This document shows, piece after piece, positions 1 to 7,021 of a DNA stretch of 13,610 nt. Source of the DNA: Bifidobacteriaceae bacterium (GTDB taxonomy: Bacteria > Actinomycetota > Actinomycetes > Actinomycetales > WQXJ01). Location of the stretch: assembly GCA_031279575.1 (NCBI GenBank), contig JAITIG010000086.1:1-13610 (forward strand). Direction: 5' to 3'. Made by a program: the position numbers and the translations under genes. Within the stretch, counting starts at the first letter, position 1; the number at the start of each line of letters is the position of its first letter. The notes below the pieces were generated by a model, which searched no databases, was not told the origin of the DNA, and saw nothing but the letters and a program-made list of their open reading frames with translations.

Positions 1-357
1 GAGCATGCCGGTGGCGACATTGTCCCTGGCGCTCAGGGCCGGCAGCAGGTAGAACTGCTGGAACACAAAACCGATCTGGTCGGAGCGGGCGCGCGAGCGG
101 CCCGCCTCGCTCAGGCCGGCCGCGTCCAGCCCGTCGATCCAAATCTGGCCGGCCGTGGGCGTGTCCAACAAGCCCATCAGGGACAGCAGCGTTGTCTTGC
201 CGGAACCAGAGGGCCCCACCACGGCCACAAACTCGCCCCGGTCGATGTCCAGGTCGACGTTTTTCAAGGCCGTCAAAGGCGGCTTCGAGGGGTACACCTT
301 GGACACGCCGCGCAAGGCCAAATGCGCCCGCGGCGCCTGCGGCGCGGCCGCCCTCAC
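1..357 (-). CDS. ABC transporter ATP-binding protein, MacB/LolD type (C-terminus beyond window)
   Basis: The first 119 residues of an ABC ATPase are visible; the rest lies left of base 1. The Walker A loop GPSGSGKTT is at about residues 48-56 and the Q-loop region FVFQQFYLLPAL at about 97-108, followed by SARDNV. This spacing and wording are typical of the MacB/LolD/FtsE branch that pairs with an FtsX-like permease. The start is GTG at 357, whose GTGA overlaps the TGA stop of the adaptor gene, so the two are translationally coupled. It should energise export by a permease presumably encoded further left, working with the adaptor and lipoprotein encoded upstream. Walker B and the signature motif are outside the window. 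Family assignment is firm; the substrate is unknown. Confidence 0.93.
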   Translation of the reverse strand, partial: MRAAAPQAPRAHLALRGVSKVYPSKPPLTALKNVDLDIDRGEFVAVVGPSGSGKTTLLSLMGLLDTPTAGQIWIDGLDAAGLSEAGRSRARSDQIGFVFQQFYLLPALSARDNVATGML

Positions 358-1781
358 GCCACCACCACCTCGTCGCCCTCCCGCAGCTCGCCGCTGGTGG
401 GGATGACCTGGACGCGGGTGTCCTGGATCAGCCCGATCTCAACCCCCACCAGGCCGCCGCCGGCCAGCTCGACGGCGTAGCCGCCCTCGGCCAAGGCCAG
501 CAAAGCGGTCACCGGCACCACCAGGGCGTCCGCCGCCTCGTCGTGGATCATGGTCAAAGTCACCCCGGTGATGCCGTTGGCGGCCAGCGCCGCCTGGTCG
601 GCGATGTCGATCCGGGCGCGGGCCGGGACCAGCTCGTAGGTGGCCGGGTCTTGGCGCGCGGCGGCCACATCGGCCACCTGGCCGGCCAGCACCGTCCCGT
701 CCGGCAGTTTGACCTCGACCTCGGCCCCGGTCACCACCAGCTGCTTCTGCGCGTCAGTCAAATCGGCGGTGGCGAAGATCGTGGTCGAGGTCCAGGTCAC
801 AATCGGCCCCTCGGCGTTTTGGCCCACGCTGGCGGCGACCGTGTCGACCCGCATCTGCTGGGTTGGGATCAGCAGCAGGTCTTTTGGGCCCACGGTGGAC
901 AGCGCGGCCTGGTCGGCTTTGAGCTGGGCGGCGTCGCGGGCGGCCTGGGCGGCTGCCACGGCGGCGCTCTCGGCCGCCGTGTCGCGCGGTTTGACCAGAT
1001 CGGCTTTGCCCGCCTCAGCCGAGGCCAAAGCCTCGCGGGCGGCCTCGGCATCGCACAGGCCGCCGGGGCCGGCCTCTTCTTGGCGTTGGGCGGCGGTGCA
1101 GCGCTCGGCCGCGGCGAGGGCTCTTTGGGCCGCCGCGATGGCGTTGTTGGCGTCGGTCAGGTCCTTTGAGCTGGCGCCTTCGCGGGCCGCCCGCAGGGCC
1201 GCCTCGGCGCCCGCCAGCGACTCCTGGGCGCCGGCCAACTCGGCGTTGGCCTCCTGGCGCGCTTTGACGGCCTCGGGCCGGGTGGACGGCGCCGGGTAGC
1301 CGCCGGCGGCGTACAACTGGTCGACGGCGCCGGCCAGGGCGGCATCGTAGGGGGTGGCCGGGTCGGTGTTGCCGGCGCTGTAGCCCAAGGCGGTCAGGGC
1401 GGCGCGCAGGGTGTCGACGTCGATCCCGGAGGCGCCCACCGCCAGGTCGCGCCACAGCGGGATGCGGCCTTCGAGCAGGAACACCGGGTTGCCCTCGATC
1501 TCCAGCAGCGATTCGCCCGCCTGGTGGATCGAGCCGGCCTCGGGCGCCTTGGTCACCACGCCGGTGGCGCCCGCCAAGGCCACGGCCTCGCCGTAGGCCA
1601 GCGAACCGCGCATCTCCAGGCCCGCCGCCAGCGAGGCGCGCTCCACCACGGCGGTGCGCACCTCGGCGGCGGAGACGGCATCGGCCTTGCCTTTGGCCGC
1701 GCCCCACCAGGCGGCCGCCACCGCCCCGGCCACCAGCGCGGCGGCGGCCGCGCCGGCCGCGATCCAAGCTTTCTTGCCCAC
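354..1781 (-). CDS. Membrane-fusion (HlyD/MacA-like) adaptor with peptidoglycan-binding-like domain
   Basis: This 475-residue protein begins with a signal-anchor helix (residues 5-26). A short lipoyl-like beta segment follows (about 40-105), then a PG_binding_1-like segment (about 115-162, containing VDTLRAALTALGY), an Ala-rich coiled coil (about 165-295), and beta-barrel and membrane-proximal regions (about 300-475). The ending, VVPVTALLAL ... LREGDEVVVA, is typical of periplasmic-adaptor family proteins. Cys228 and Cys243 sit in the coiled-coil region and could form a disulfide. Adaptors of this type in monoderm actinobacteria partner a MacB-like ATPase and permease and are thought to project into the wall. 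The start is GTG at 1781, one base after the upstream stop; the 3' end overlaps the ATPase start by GTGA. The transported substrate cannot be read from sequence. Confidence 0.87.
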   Translation of the reverse strand: MGKKAWIAAGAAAAALVAGAVAAAWWGAAKGKADAVSAAEVRTAVVERASLAAGLEMRGSLAYGEAVALAGATGVVTKAPEAGSIHQAGESLLEIEGNPVFLLEGRIPLWRDLAVGASGIDVDTLRAALTALGYSAGNTDPATPYDAALAGAVDQLYAAGGYPAPSTRPEAVKARQEANAELAGAQESLAGAEAALRAAREGASSKDLTDANNAIAAAQRALAAAERCTAAQRQEEAGPGGLCDAEAAREALASAEAGKADLVKPRDTAAESAAVAAAQAARDAAQLKADQAALSTVGPKDLLLIPTQQMRVDTVAASVGQNAEGPIVTWTSTTIFATADLTDAQKQLVVTGAEVEVKLPDGTVLAGQVADVAAARQDPATYELVPARARIDIADQAALAANGITGVTLTMIHDEAADALVVPVTALLALAEGGYAVELAGGGLVGVEIGLIQDTRVQVIPTSGELREGDEVVVA

Positions 1782-1782
1782 C

Positions 1783-2841
1783 TCAGCCCGCCTCAGCCAT
1801 CCGGGCCTCGTAAAAGGCGTTGGCCGCCTCGGACAAGACCTCCTGCAGCTTGCTCAAGCGCTCAAGATCGGCGCTGTCGGTTTCTTCAAACGCTGCCGTC
1901 CAATCGCCGTTGAAGCCGGGCGCGTCGAAGCCGATGCTCGGCTCGATCATGCCGGGGTACTTCGCCATCAGATCCTCGTACAGCTCCATGGTCTCGGAGT
2001 AGCTCAGGAACTGGGAGTCGATCTGCTCAATCTCATCCATCCCGGCGGCCATGTCCTCGGCGTTGAAGTTGGGGCAGGCCTCCAGCAGGGCCCGCAACTC
2101 CGGTTCGGTGATGTTGGCGGGCAGCAGCGCCATCGGCTGGGTCTGGTACTCGTCCGCTTTGGGGGCGGGCGGGTCCGCCAGGTTGGGGTAGCCGTTGTCG
2201 CGGGCGCATTTGAGCCAGGTGTTGGTCGCCTCCAAGGTGCGCTGCTTCTCTTTCAGCTCCTCGGCTGGGTCCTGCTTGTATTCCGGCGCGGTGAAACCGG
2301 TCGATTCGAGGCATTCGGTGTAGGCCTCGGTGTAGTCCTGGTCGCCAATGATCAAGTACGGCGGGATCTCGGCGAAGCCCTCGTCGGCGATTTCCCCCTC
2401 GTCGGCCGGCTCGGCCTCGGCCGGCGCCTCGACTGCGGCCGCGCTGGCGGCCGCCTCGCCCCCGTATTGGTCCAACCAGGACGGGTCGTATTTGGCGGCC
2501 ATCTCGTAGACCGGCCGCATCACCCGGTCCCAGTCCGCCTCTGTCTCGGTATTGGCCCCCTCGCCCGCGCCGGAGGTGGCCGAGCCGTCGCCGGGGGAGA
2601 CCACGTACGGCTCGCCGGAGTCGAAGCCGACATCGGCCTGCTCGGCGTCCCATTCTTGGAAGGTGGCCGCGATGCCCTCGTCTTGGAGGCATTTGACCAT
2701 GTCGCGGGCGCGCTCGGCCTGGGAGCGCTGGGAGGCCTGGGGTTTGTCGCCCAGGGTGGCCACGCCCTCGCCGCCGGCGCAGGCGGTCAGGGCCAGCGCC
2801 GCCGCCAGCGGCAGCGCGAACCACAGGTGTCGCTTCGTCAT
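1783..2841 (-). CDS. Secreted lipoprotein, first gene of the ABC export operon
   Basis: A 352-residue exported lipoprotein. The N-terminus (MTKRH, then a hydrophobic core) ends in the lipobox LTAC with lipidated Cys21. The mature part is acidic and Ala/Glu-rich. Four further cysteines (51, 177, 212, 256) lie in short motifs such as KCLQDEG, ECLESTG and KCARDNGYPN, a pattern common in uncharacterised actinobacterial lipoproteins and consistent with disulfides. I chose ATG 2841 because it starts the signal peptide and has a strong GAGGAGG ribosome site; a longer in-frame reading to 2928 adds an Arg-rich stretch with no such support. The adaptor gene follows after one base, so it probably serves the same export or efflux machine, perhaps as a substrate- or stress-sensing partner. 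No catalytic motif was seen. Confidence 0.85.
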   Translation of the reverse strand: MTKRHLWFALPLAAALALTACAGGEGVATLGDKPQASQRSQAERARDMVKCLQDEGIAATFQEWDAEQADVGFDSGEPYVVSPGDGSATSGAGEGANTETEADWDRVMRPVYEMAAKYDPSWLDQYGGEAAASAAAVEAPAEAEPADEGEIADEGFAEIPPYLIIGDQDYTEAYTECLESTGFTAPEYKQDPAEELKEKQRTLEATNTWLKCARDNGYPNLADPPAPKADEYQTQPMALLPANITEPELRALLEACPNFNAEDMAAGMDEIEQIDSQFLSYSETMELYEDLMAKYPGMIEPSIGFDAPGFNGDWTAAFEETDSADLERLSKLQEVLSEAANAFYEARMAEAG

Positions 2842-2850
2842 GGCTGGTTG

Positions 2851-2857
2851 CCTCCTC
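2851..2857 (-). promoter_or_regulatory. Ribosome binding site of the lipoprotein gene
   Basis: On the minus strand this reads GAGGAGG, nine bases before ATG 2841. It decides the start in favour of the signal-peptide methionine over the longer in-frame reading. Confidence 0.85.
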
Positions 2858-3069
2858 GGGCTCGATGGCGCTGGCCGGCGCCGGCGCCGACGCTGCCAGC
2901 AGGCTACCCCGGCGCGGGCGCCCCCCACCTCCTACCGCGGAAGGATCGCCCCTGGCCTGCGCTTTTGCCCGCCAGGCGGGGCCAAGGCCACCCGCCCGGG
3001 CGGCGGACTGGCTACTGTGGGCGCTATGGCTGTGGGGCTGTGCGCCGGGCGCGACTTCGGCGGGGGCGC

Positions 3070-3576
3070 ATGATCGAGTGGGCGGCCGCCATCGGCGCGG
3101 CGATTGGCACGGGTTTTGTCTCGGCGGTCTTCCCTTTGGTCAACGCCGAGCTCGCCACCGGCGCGGCGGCTTGGGGGCTTGAGCGGCCGCTGGCGTGGGG
3201 GGTGGTGGTGGCTATCACGGTGGGCCAGGTGGCCGGCAAGCTGGTGGTTTACGAGGGCGCGCGGGGCGGGCGCCGGCTCGGCCTGAGGTGGCGGCTGGCC
3301 CGCCAGCGCCGCCGGCCGGCCCAGCCGGCGCCGCTGCCGCGGCCGCCGGGGCGCTGGGCGGCGCTCGGGGCCAAGCTGCTGGGCGCCATGGAGGGGCGCT
3401 GGCGCTGCAATGCGGTGGTGGTTTTGTCCGCCGTGGTCAGTTTGCCGCCGCTGTTCGCCACCTCGGTGGCGGCCGGCCTGATCCGGATGCGGCGGCTCGA
3501 TTTCGCGGTCTGCGTCGCTTGCGGCCGCCTGGTGCGCTTCGCCGCCATCGCCTGGCCGGTTTTGACTTGGGTTTGA
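3070..3576 (+). CDS. Small integral membrane protein, VTT/DedA-like
   Basis: A 168-residue protein with hydrophobic stretches at about 3-27, 41-62, 113-138 and 143-166. The middle (65-112) is basic, Arg/Pro-rich and probably cytoplasmic. The pattern GQVAGKLVVYEGAR followed by SLPPLFATSVAAGLIRM and then GRLVRFAAIAW resembles the VTT (DedA/SNARE-associated) family, where a helix with G-x-x-x-G-K, a PP-F-x-x-S-x-x-AG-x-x-RM hairpin and a terminal GR-x-x-RF are typical. It is shorter than most DedA proteins. ATG 3070 follows a G-rich region; a GTG 11 codons upstream (3037) is possible but adds only basic residues. It is divergent from the lipoprotein operon and 334 bases before the pilus genes, so no functional link is claimed. 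Membrane location is sure; family membership is tentative. Confidence 0.7.
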   Translation: MIEWAAAIGAAIGTGFVSAVFPLVNAELATGAAAWGLERPLAWGVVVAITVGQVAGKLVVYEGARGGRRLGLRWRLARQRRRPAQPAPLPRPPGRWAALGAKLLGAMEGRWRCNAVVVLSAVVSLPPLFATSVAAGLIRMRRLDFAVCVACGRLVRFAAIAWPVLTWV

Positions 3577-3640
3577 AGCCGGATTCTCTTAGGGCGAAAC
3601 ACGTCCGTGGGCTGCGCCAGCGGTAACCTTACTGCCGCCG

Positions 3641-3661
3641 GCGGCCCCGCCCGGGGGCCGC
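3641..3661 (+). terminator. GC-rich hairpin, possible terminator of the VTT-like gene
   Basis: GCGGCCCC and GGGGCCGC form a perfect 8-bp stem with a 5-base loop, 64 bases after the stop of the membrane-protein gene. There is no T-run, so termination efficiency is uncertain, but U-less terminators are common in high-GC actinobacteria. Confidence 0.4.
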
Positions 3662-3805
3662 GCCGCTTGATTCGGCTGCGAAAGTGCCGCTAAAGTCGGC
3701 GGCTCGGGGACGGGAAAAGAATTTGCGGCTGAGTGGGAATACTGGCGGGGGCCGAGGCGTTGTCCCCCATTGGATACACCAGCGGCAGTTGGCGCAGGGC
3801 CCAGT

Positions 3806-3837
3806 TTTGGCCCGGCCAGGCGGCCGGGTTGGCCAAA
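3806..3837. promoter_or_regulatory. Imperfect dyad upstream of the pilus operon
   Basis: The outer arms TTTGGCC (3806-3812) and GGCCAAA (3831-3837) are perfectly complementary. Inner arms CGGCC (3813-3817) and GGCCG (3822-3826) continue the stem around a 4-base loop, with GGTT bulged on the 3' side. The dyad lies 73 bases before the ancillary gene start. It could be an operator (dyad in DNA) or a leader RNA hairpin; sequence alone does not decide. Confidence 0.4.
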
Positions 3838-3842
3838 GTTTT

Positions 3843-3851
3843 GAGGTGATC
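3843..3851 (+). promoter_or_regulatory. Shine-Dalgarno-like element GAGGTGATC
   Basis: This nonamer is an exact complement of the conserved 16S rRNA 3' tail (GATCACCTC). A second GGAG follows at 3852-3855. It precedes TTG 3857 and ATG 3864 rather than the signal-peptide start at 3911, suggesting that translation may enter upstream of the main gene. Confidence 0.45.
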
Positions 3852-3863
3852 GGAGTTTGTGCA

Positions 3864-3914
3864 ATGGCGTGGCGGACACGGCGGGCGAGTGCGCTGAAAG
3901 GGCTCGGCGCATGA
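3864..3914 (+). CDS. Possible 16-residue upstream ORF overlapping the ancillary pilin start
   Basis: ATG 3864 opens a frame encoding MAWRTRRASALKGLGA, whose TGA stop overlaps the ATG of the large surface protein (ATGA at 3911-3914). GGAG at 3852-3855 sits eight bases before it. If translated, the basic peptide would couple ribosomes into the main gene. It has no recognisable family and may be chance, so the call rests only on its ribosome site and overlap. Confidence 0.25.
   Translation: MAWRTRRASALKGLGA
3896..3902 (+). promoter_or_regulatory. Ribosome binding site of the ancillary surface protein
   Basis: GAAAGGG lies eight bases before ATG 3911, the start that yields a normal signal peptide. 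It supports this ATG over the in-frame TTG at 3857, which would add 18 residues including two cysteines. Confidence 0.6.
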
Positions 3915-6900
3915 GGCGCGCCTGGCGCGCGGCCGGCGCGGCGCTGGGAGCGCTGGCCGTGGTCGGCTGGGTGGGCGCCGCCTCATCCCCCGCCACCGGC
4001 AAGGAGGGCCTCAGCGCCCAAGCCGCGACCTGCGATGTCGACCTGGCCTCGACCGGCGACGCCAGCGGTCCCGGCTGGGCGGTGACCACCCTGGCCAACA
4101 CTTCGAGCCCAAACAAGGTCCTGACTTTCAACGCCGACGCCTCGGGCCAGGCTTACCGGCTGTGCCAGACCAGCCCAACTGCGGCTGTGCGCAACATTGC
4201 GGTGGCCGATGGCGTCGTCTTCGACTTGGTCTTTGACCAGATCAACCTGGCGACCGCCGCCCAGGGCGTGCCGCTGCTGGCCTTGGGCGACCAAGCCGAT
4301 GTCTGGCTGCACCTGAGCGGGGACAACGCGCTCCAACACCAAGGCCAGGCCGGCAAAGCCAACAACGCGGCCATCCACGTGCCGGCCGGGGCGCGGCTGA
4401 CCATCTTGGGCGAGGGCAGCTTGACCGCCCAGGGCGGGCCCGGCGGGGCCGGCCTGGGCGGGGGGTACAACGCCGGGACGGGCGGGCAGGCGGTTGGCGC
4501 CAACGGCGCCATCACCATCGCCGAACAGGCCCGCGTCACCGCCCGGGGGGGCGAGGCCTGCGCCGGGATCGGCAGTTGCAACGACGCCCTCGATTCGACC
4601 GGCCCCATCACAATTGGCGGCCAGGCCCAGGTCGACGCCATCAGCGGCCAGGGCGGCGCCGGGATTGGCGGCGGCGAGAACTCTTACGGCGGCCAGATCG
4701 ACATCGTCGGGGCGGTGGTGGTCGACTCCGGGTTGGCGGCTGACAATGCCGACAAATCGGGCGCCGGGATTGGCGGCGGCGCCACCCGCGGCGGCGGCGT
4801 TATCTCCATCAGATGCGACCCGGCGGACCCAACGGCTTGCCCCAAGGTGAGCGCGCGGGGCGGGCTGTTCACGGCGGCCATCGGCGGCGCCAAGGGCGTG
4901 GGCGAGTCCGGCGCCTCGGAGGGGCCGTTCAACAACACCCGGGTGGCAATCAGCGGCGGCCAGGTCGAGGCGACCACCGGCCAAGGCGGCACGGGCATCG
5001 GGGCGGGGTTCCACCAAAAGATGGGCTCGGCCACGGTTGTGATCGAGGGCGGCCAGGTCACCGCGGTTGGCGGCGACACCAGCGAGGACCTGACTGTTGC
5101 CGGGCCCGGGGTGGGCGGCGGCTTCGCGGCTTCGGATATGGGGTTGGTGCAGATCACCGGCGGGGTGGTCACCGCCACCGGCGGCGCGGACTACACCGCC
5201 AAGGGCTTCATGTGCGGCGCCGGGGTGGGGGGCGCCGGCGCTCTGGTTGCGATGAGCACTGCGGATGGCAAGCCGCCTCGCGTGGAGATTGGCCCGGGCG
5301 CCACCGTCAGGGCCTATTCCGCCTGCGCCGAGCGCCCGGCGATCCACTCTTCGGGCGGCAACCAGGCCGCCACGCCGCAGTACTTTGTCAACGCCCAATT
5401 CACCGCCAGCGCCTTCTCCAACCCCGCCGGGATCGATTTGGACGTCTACGCCATGGGCGCGGCGCCGGTCTGGGAGACCTTGAAACTCCCCGCCGGGTAC
5501 CGCGGTTTCGCTTACACCACCGGCTCAACCGAGTCGCAAAGGGACGGCGTCACCGCCTACGCCACCGCTGACCGGACCTGGCTGGGCGGGGTCGTGCCAA
5601 CAGACAGCACGCTGCTCGCCTCTGGGATATCGAGCAAGGCGCTGGCGGTCGAGTTGCTCGACTACCAAACGGAGCGCGTCACGCTGTCGAACGTGGTGAC
5701 CGGGGTGTGGGCGGACAACTCGGTGGGCGAGCTCGCCTTCACTATCACGGTATTAGACGGGCAGGGCGTGCCGCAAGCATATAACGCCATCTTTTACACC
5801 GGCAGCGCGCTGCCTGGCACCGGGGCCGCTCCCCCTGGGGACAACGTTATTATCTTCAACGCGCAGGGTACGGGTTCGGTCAAACTCCGCCACGGCCAGG
5901 CCATCAGCATGGAGCTTGGGCGCGGCTACCAGGTTCAGGTGAGGCAAGCCGCCGCGCCGGCCGCCTTCGCCACCTCTTACCGCGTCAACGGCTCGGCCCC
6001 CCAGGCAAGCTTGGACACCGGCCTGCAACTCCTCGACGGCCCCAAGGCCATCGCCTTCGCCAACTGGCGCAAGTCCGGCGTGCTGACCATCTCCAACGCG
6101 GTGGCCGGCTTGATGGCCGACCCGGCGTTGGCGGCCTCCTACCAGGTCTGCGTCTTCGCGCCCAGCGGCGCCGCCGCCTTGAGCGAGTTGGCCTACGCGG
6201 TCGATGGCGTCCCGGCCGGCCAGACGCTGCCCTTGGACTCGGCCAGCCACTGCTCCCCGGCCGGCGCCCTGGCGCTGGGGGACGGCCAGGCCGCCGCCAT
6301 GGCGCTGCCCGGCGAGGTCGACTTCGAGGTCATCCAAGCCCCGGCGCCCGCCGGGTACCAGGCCTCCTACCAGGTCAACGGGGGCAGCCAGGTGACCGGT
6401 GCGCCTGGCGGGGCCACCAGCACCGGCCGGCTGGCCGTGGCCGACTCCGACCAGCGCATCGCGTTCACCACCACCCGCGAGTCGGTGGCGGTGGCCATCT
6501 CCAAAGTGGTGGCCGGAGCTTATGCCGACCGCTCCCAGAGCTACCGGTTTGACTTTTGCCCGCAGGATGAGTCCGGGCTGCCCTTCGCCGCCGGGACGGC
6601 CTTCCCCTACCAAGGCGGCACAGTGGCCGGCCTGGCCGGCGTGACACCCCCGCCCGACGGGGAACTGATACTGGATCAGGCCACCGGTTGCGCCGCCTTG
6701 TGGCTCTCGCACGGCCAGCGGGTGGCTTTGTCCCTGCCGAAGGGCGCCTATCTCGATTTGGACGAGGCCGCGGTGGCAGATTACGAGCCCTCCCACACTG
6801 TCAACGGCGGCCAGTCGCAGCCGGACGGCTCGTTTAGAGGGCAGGCCGACGGCCCCTTGGCCATCGCCTTCACCAACAGCTTGCAGACGCCGCCGCCGGT

Positions 6901-7021
6901 GCCCTCGGGCCTGGCTGAAAACCGGCCGGGGCCAGCCCTCTACGGCCTTGGCCTGGCGGGATTGGCCCTCGCCGGCGGGCTCGCTTGGCGCCGCGGCCGG
7001 CGCCTGGGGGTGGCGCGATGA
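3911..7021 (+). CDS. Large ancillary pilus surface protein: beta-solenoid plus three pilin-type (DUF7601-like) domains, VPSG tail
   Basis: A 1036-residue secreted, cell-surface protein. Residues 1-25 form a signal peptide (MRRAW, then a hydrophobic core). About 140-460 is a Gly-rich beta-solenoid with repeated GAGIGGG-type turns. Three repeats of a pilin/DUF7601-like domain start at about 589, 724 and 859, each opening with SN/SK-x-VxG-x-x-AD and closing with AF-x-N. The C-terminus has PVPSGL (996-1001), a membrane helix (about 1010-1027) and a basic RRGRR tail, i.e. a sorting signal in which the usual x-P-T-G has Ser for Thr. As first gene of the locus, in the position of streptococcal cpa, it is likely the minor or tip adhesin joined to the shaft by the class B sortase. 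ATG 3911 fits the signal peptide. Its stop overlaps the next start (ATGA). The ligand is unknown. Confidence 0.82.
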   Translation: MRRAWRAAGAALGALAVVGWVGAASSPATGKEGLSAQAATCDVDLASTGDASGPGWAVTTLANTSSPNKVLTFNADASGQAYRLCQTSPTAAVRNIAVADGVVFDLVFDQINLATAAQGVPLLALGDQADVWLHLSGDNALQHQGQAGKANNAAIHVPAGARLTILGEGSLTAQGGPGGAGLGGGYNAGTGGQAVGANGAITIAEQARVTARGGEACAGIGSCNDALDSTGPITIGGQAQVDAISGQGGAGIGGGENSYGGQIDIVGAVVVDSGLAADNADKSGAGIGGGATRGGGVISIRCDPADPTACPKVSARGGLFTAAIGGAKGVGESGASEGPFNNTRVAISGGQVEATTGQGGTGIGAGFHQKMGSATVVIEGGQVTAVGGDTSEDLTVAGPGVGGGFAASDMGLVQITGGVVTATGGADYTAKGFMCGAGVGGAGALVAMSTADGKPPRVEIGPGATVRAYSACAERPAIHSSGGNQAATPQYFVNAQFTASAFSNPAGIDLDVYAMGAAPVWETLKLPAGYRGFAYTTGSTESQRDGVTAYATADRTWLGGVVPTDSTLLASGISSKALAVELLDYQTERVTLSNVVTGVWADNSVGELAFTITVLDGQGVPQAYNAIFYTGSALPGTGAAPPGDNVIIFNAQGTGSVKLRHGQAISMELGRGYQVQVRQAAAPAAFATSYRVNGSAPQASLDTGLQLLDGPKAIAFANWRKSGVLTISNAVAGLMADPALAASYQVCVFAPSGAAALSELAYAVDGVPAGQTLPLDSASHCSPAGALALGDGQAAAMALPGEVDFEVIQAPAPAGYQASYQVNGGSQVTGAPGGATSTGRLAVADSDQRIAFTTTRESVAVAISKVVAGAYADRSQSYRFDFCPQDESGLPFAAGTAFPYQGGTVAGLAGVTPPPDGELILDQATGCAALWLSHGQRVALSLPKGAYLDLDEAAVADYEPSHTVNGGQSQPDGSFRGQADGPLAIAFTNSLQTPPPVPSGLAENRPGPALYGLGLAGLALAGGLAWRRGRRLGVAR
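4426..5250 (+). repeat. Protein-level beta-solenoid repeats with GAGIGGG-type turns
   Basis: Eight imperfect Gly-rich turns are encoded, for example GAGLGGG, AGIGSC, GAGIGGG (twice), AAIGGA, GTGIGAG, GPGVGGG and GAGVGGA. They recur every 25-50 residues and are separated by short strands such as VAISGGQVEATTG and VVIEGGQVTAVGG. Similar turns occur in right-handed beta-helix surface proteins of gut bacteria, some of which bind polysaccharide. The binding partner is inference. Confidence 0.7.
5672..6883 (+). repeat. Three tandem DUF7601/pilin-like domain repeats
   Basis: Three units of about 135 codons. Their openings align as LSNVVTGVWAD, ISNAVAGLMAD and ISKVVAGAYAD. The third unit is nearly identical to the second domain of the major pilin (TKMVAGAYAD, pilin residues 243-252), also at nucleotide level, which indicates domain sharing within the locus. 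The Lys and Asn expected for an isopeptide bond are both present only in unit three (Lys865, Asn989). Confidence 0.7.

Larger units (their letters stand above)
3577..3910. other. Intergenic leader of the pilus locus
   Basis: This 334-base gap holds a GC-rich hairpin near its left end (3641-3661), a larger imperfect dyad (3806-3837), an anti-16S-like ribosome site (3843-3851) and a 16-codon upstream ORF. I found no convincing -35/-10 pair; TAACCT at 3622-3627 is the best -10-like hexamer but has no matching -35. No tRNA or other known RNA was recognised. The minus-strand open frames here look like codon shadows. Confidence 0.6.

Noticed and set aside
192..1169. Long plus-strand open frame of 325 codons opposite the adaptor gene
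   Set aside because: It is a GC-bias shadow of the well-supported minus-strand adaptor; its composition is His/Gln/Gly/Arg-rich with no domain.
1654..3069. Upstream part of the open frame that contains the VTT-like gene
   Set aside because: It runs antisense through the lipoprotein gene and has no start signal; only the part from ATG 3070 looks like protein.
4545..4551. Seven-G tract in the ancillary gene (another at 11141-11147) as phase-variation switch
   Set aside because: Poly-G switches in pilus genes are usually longer; seven Gs are expected by chance in DNA this GC-rich, and the frame is intact.
3983..5398. Minus-strand 471-codon frame opposite the solenoid
   Set aside because: Codon shadow of Gly/Ala-rich coding sequence; no signal, motif or ribosome site.
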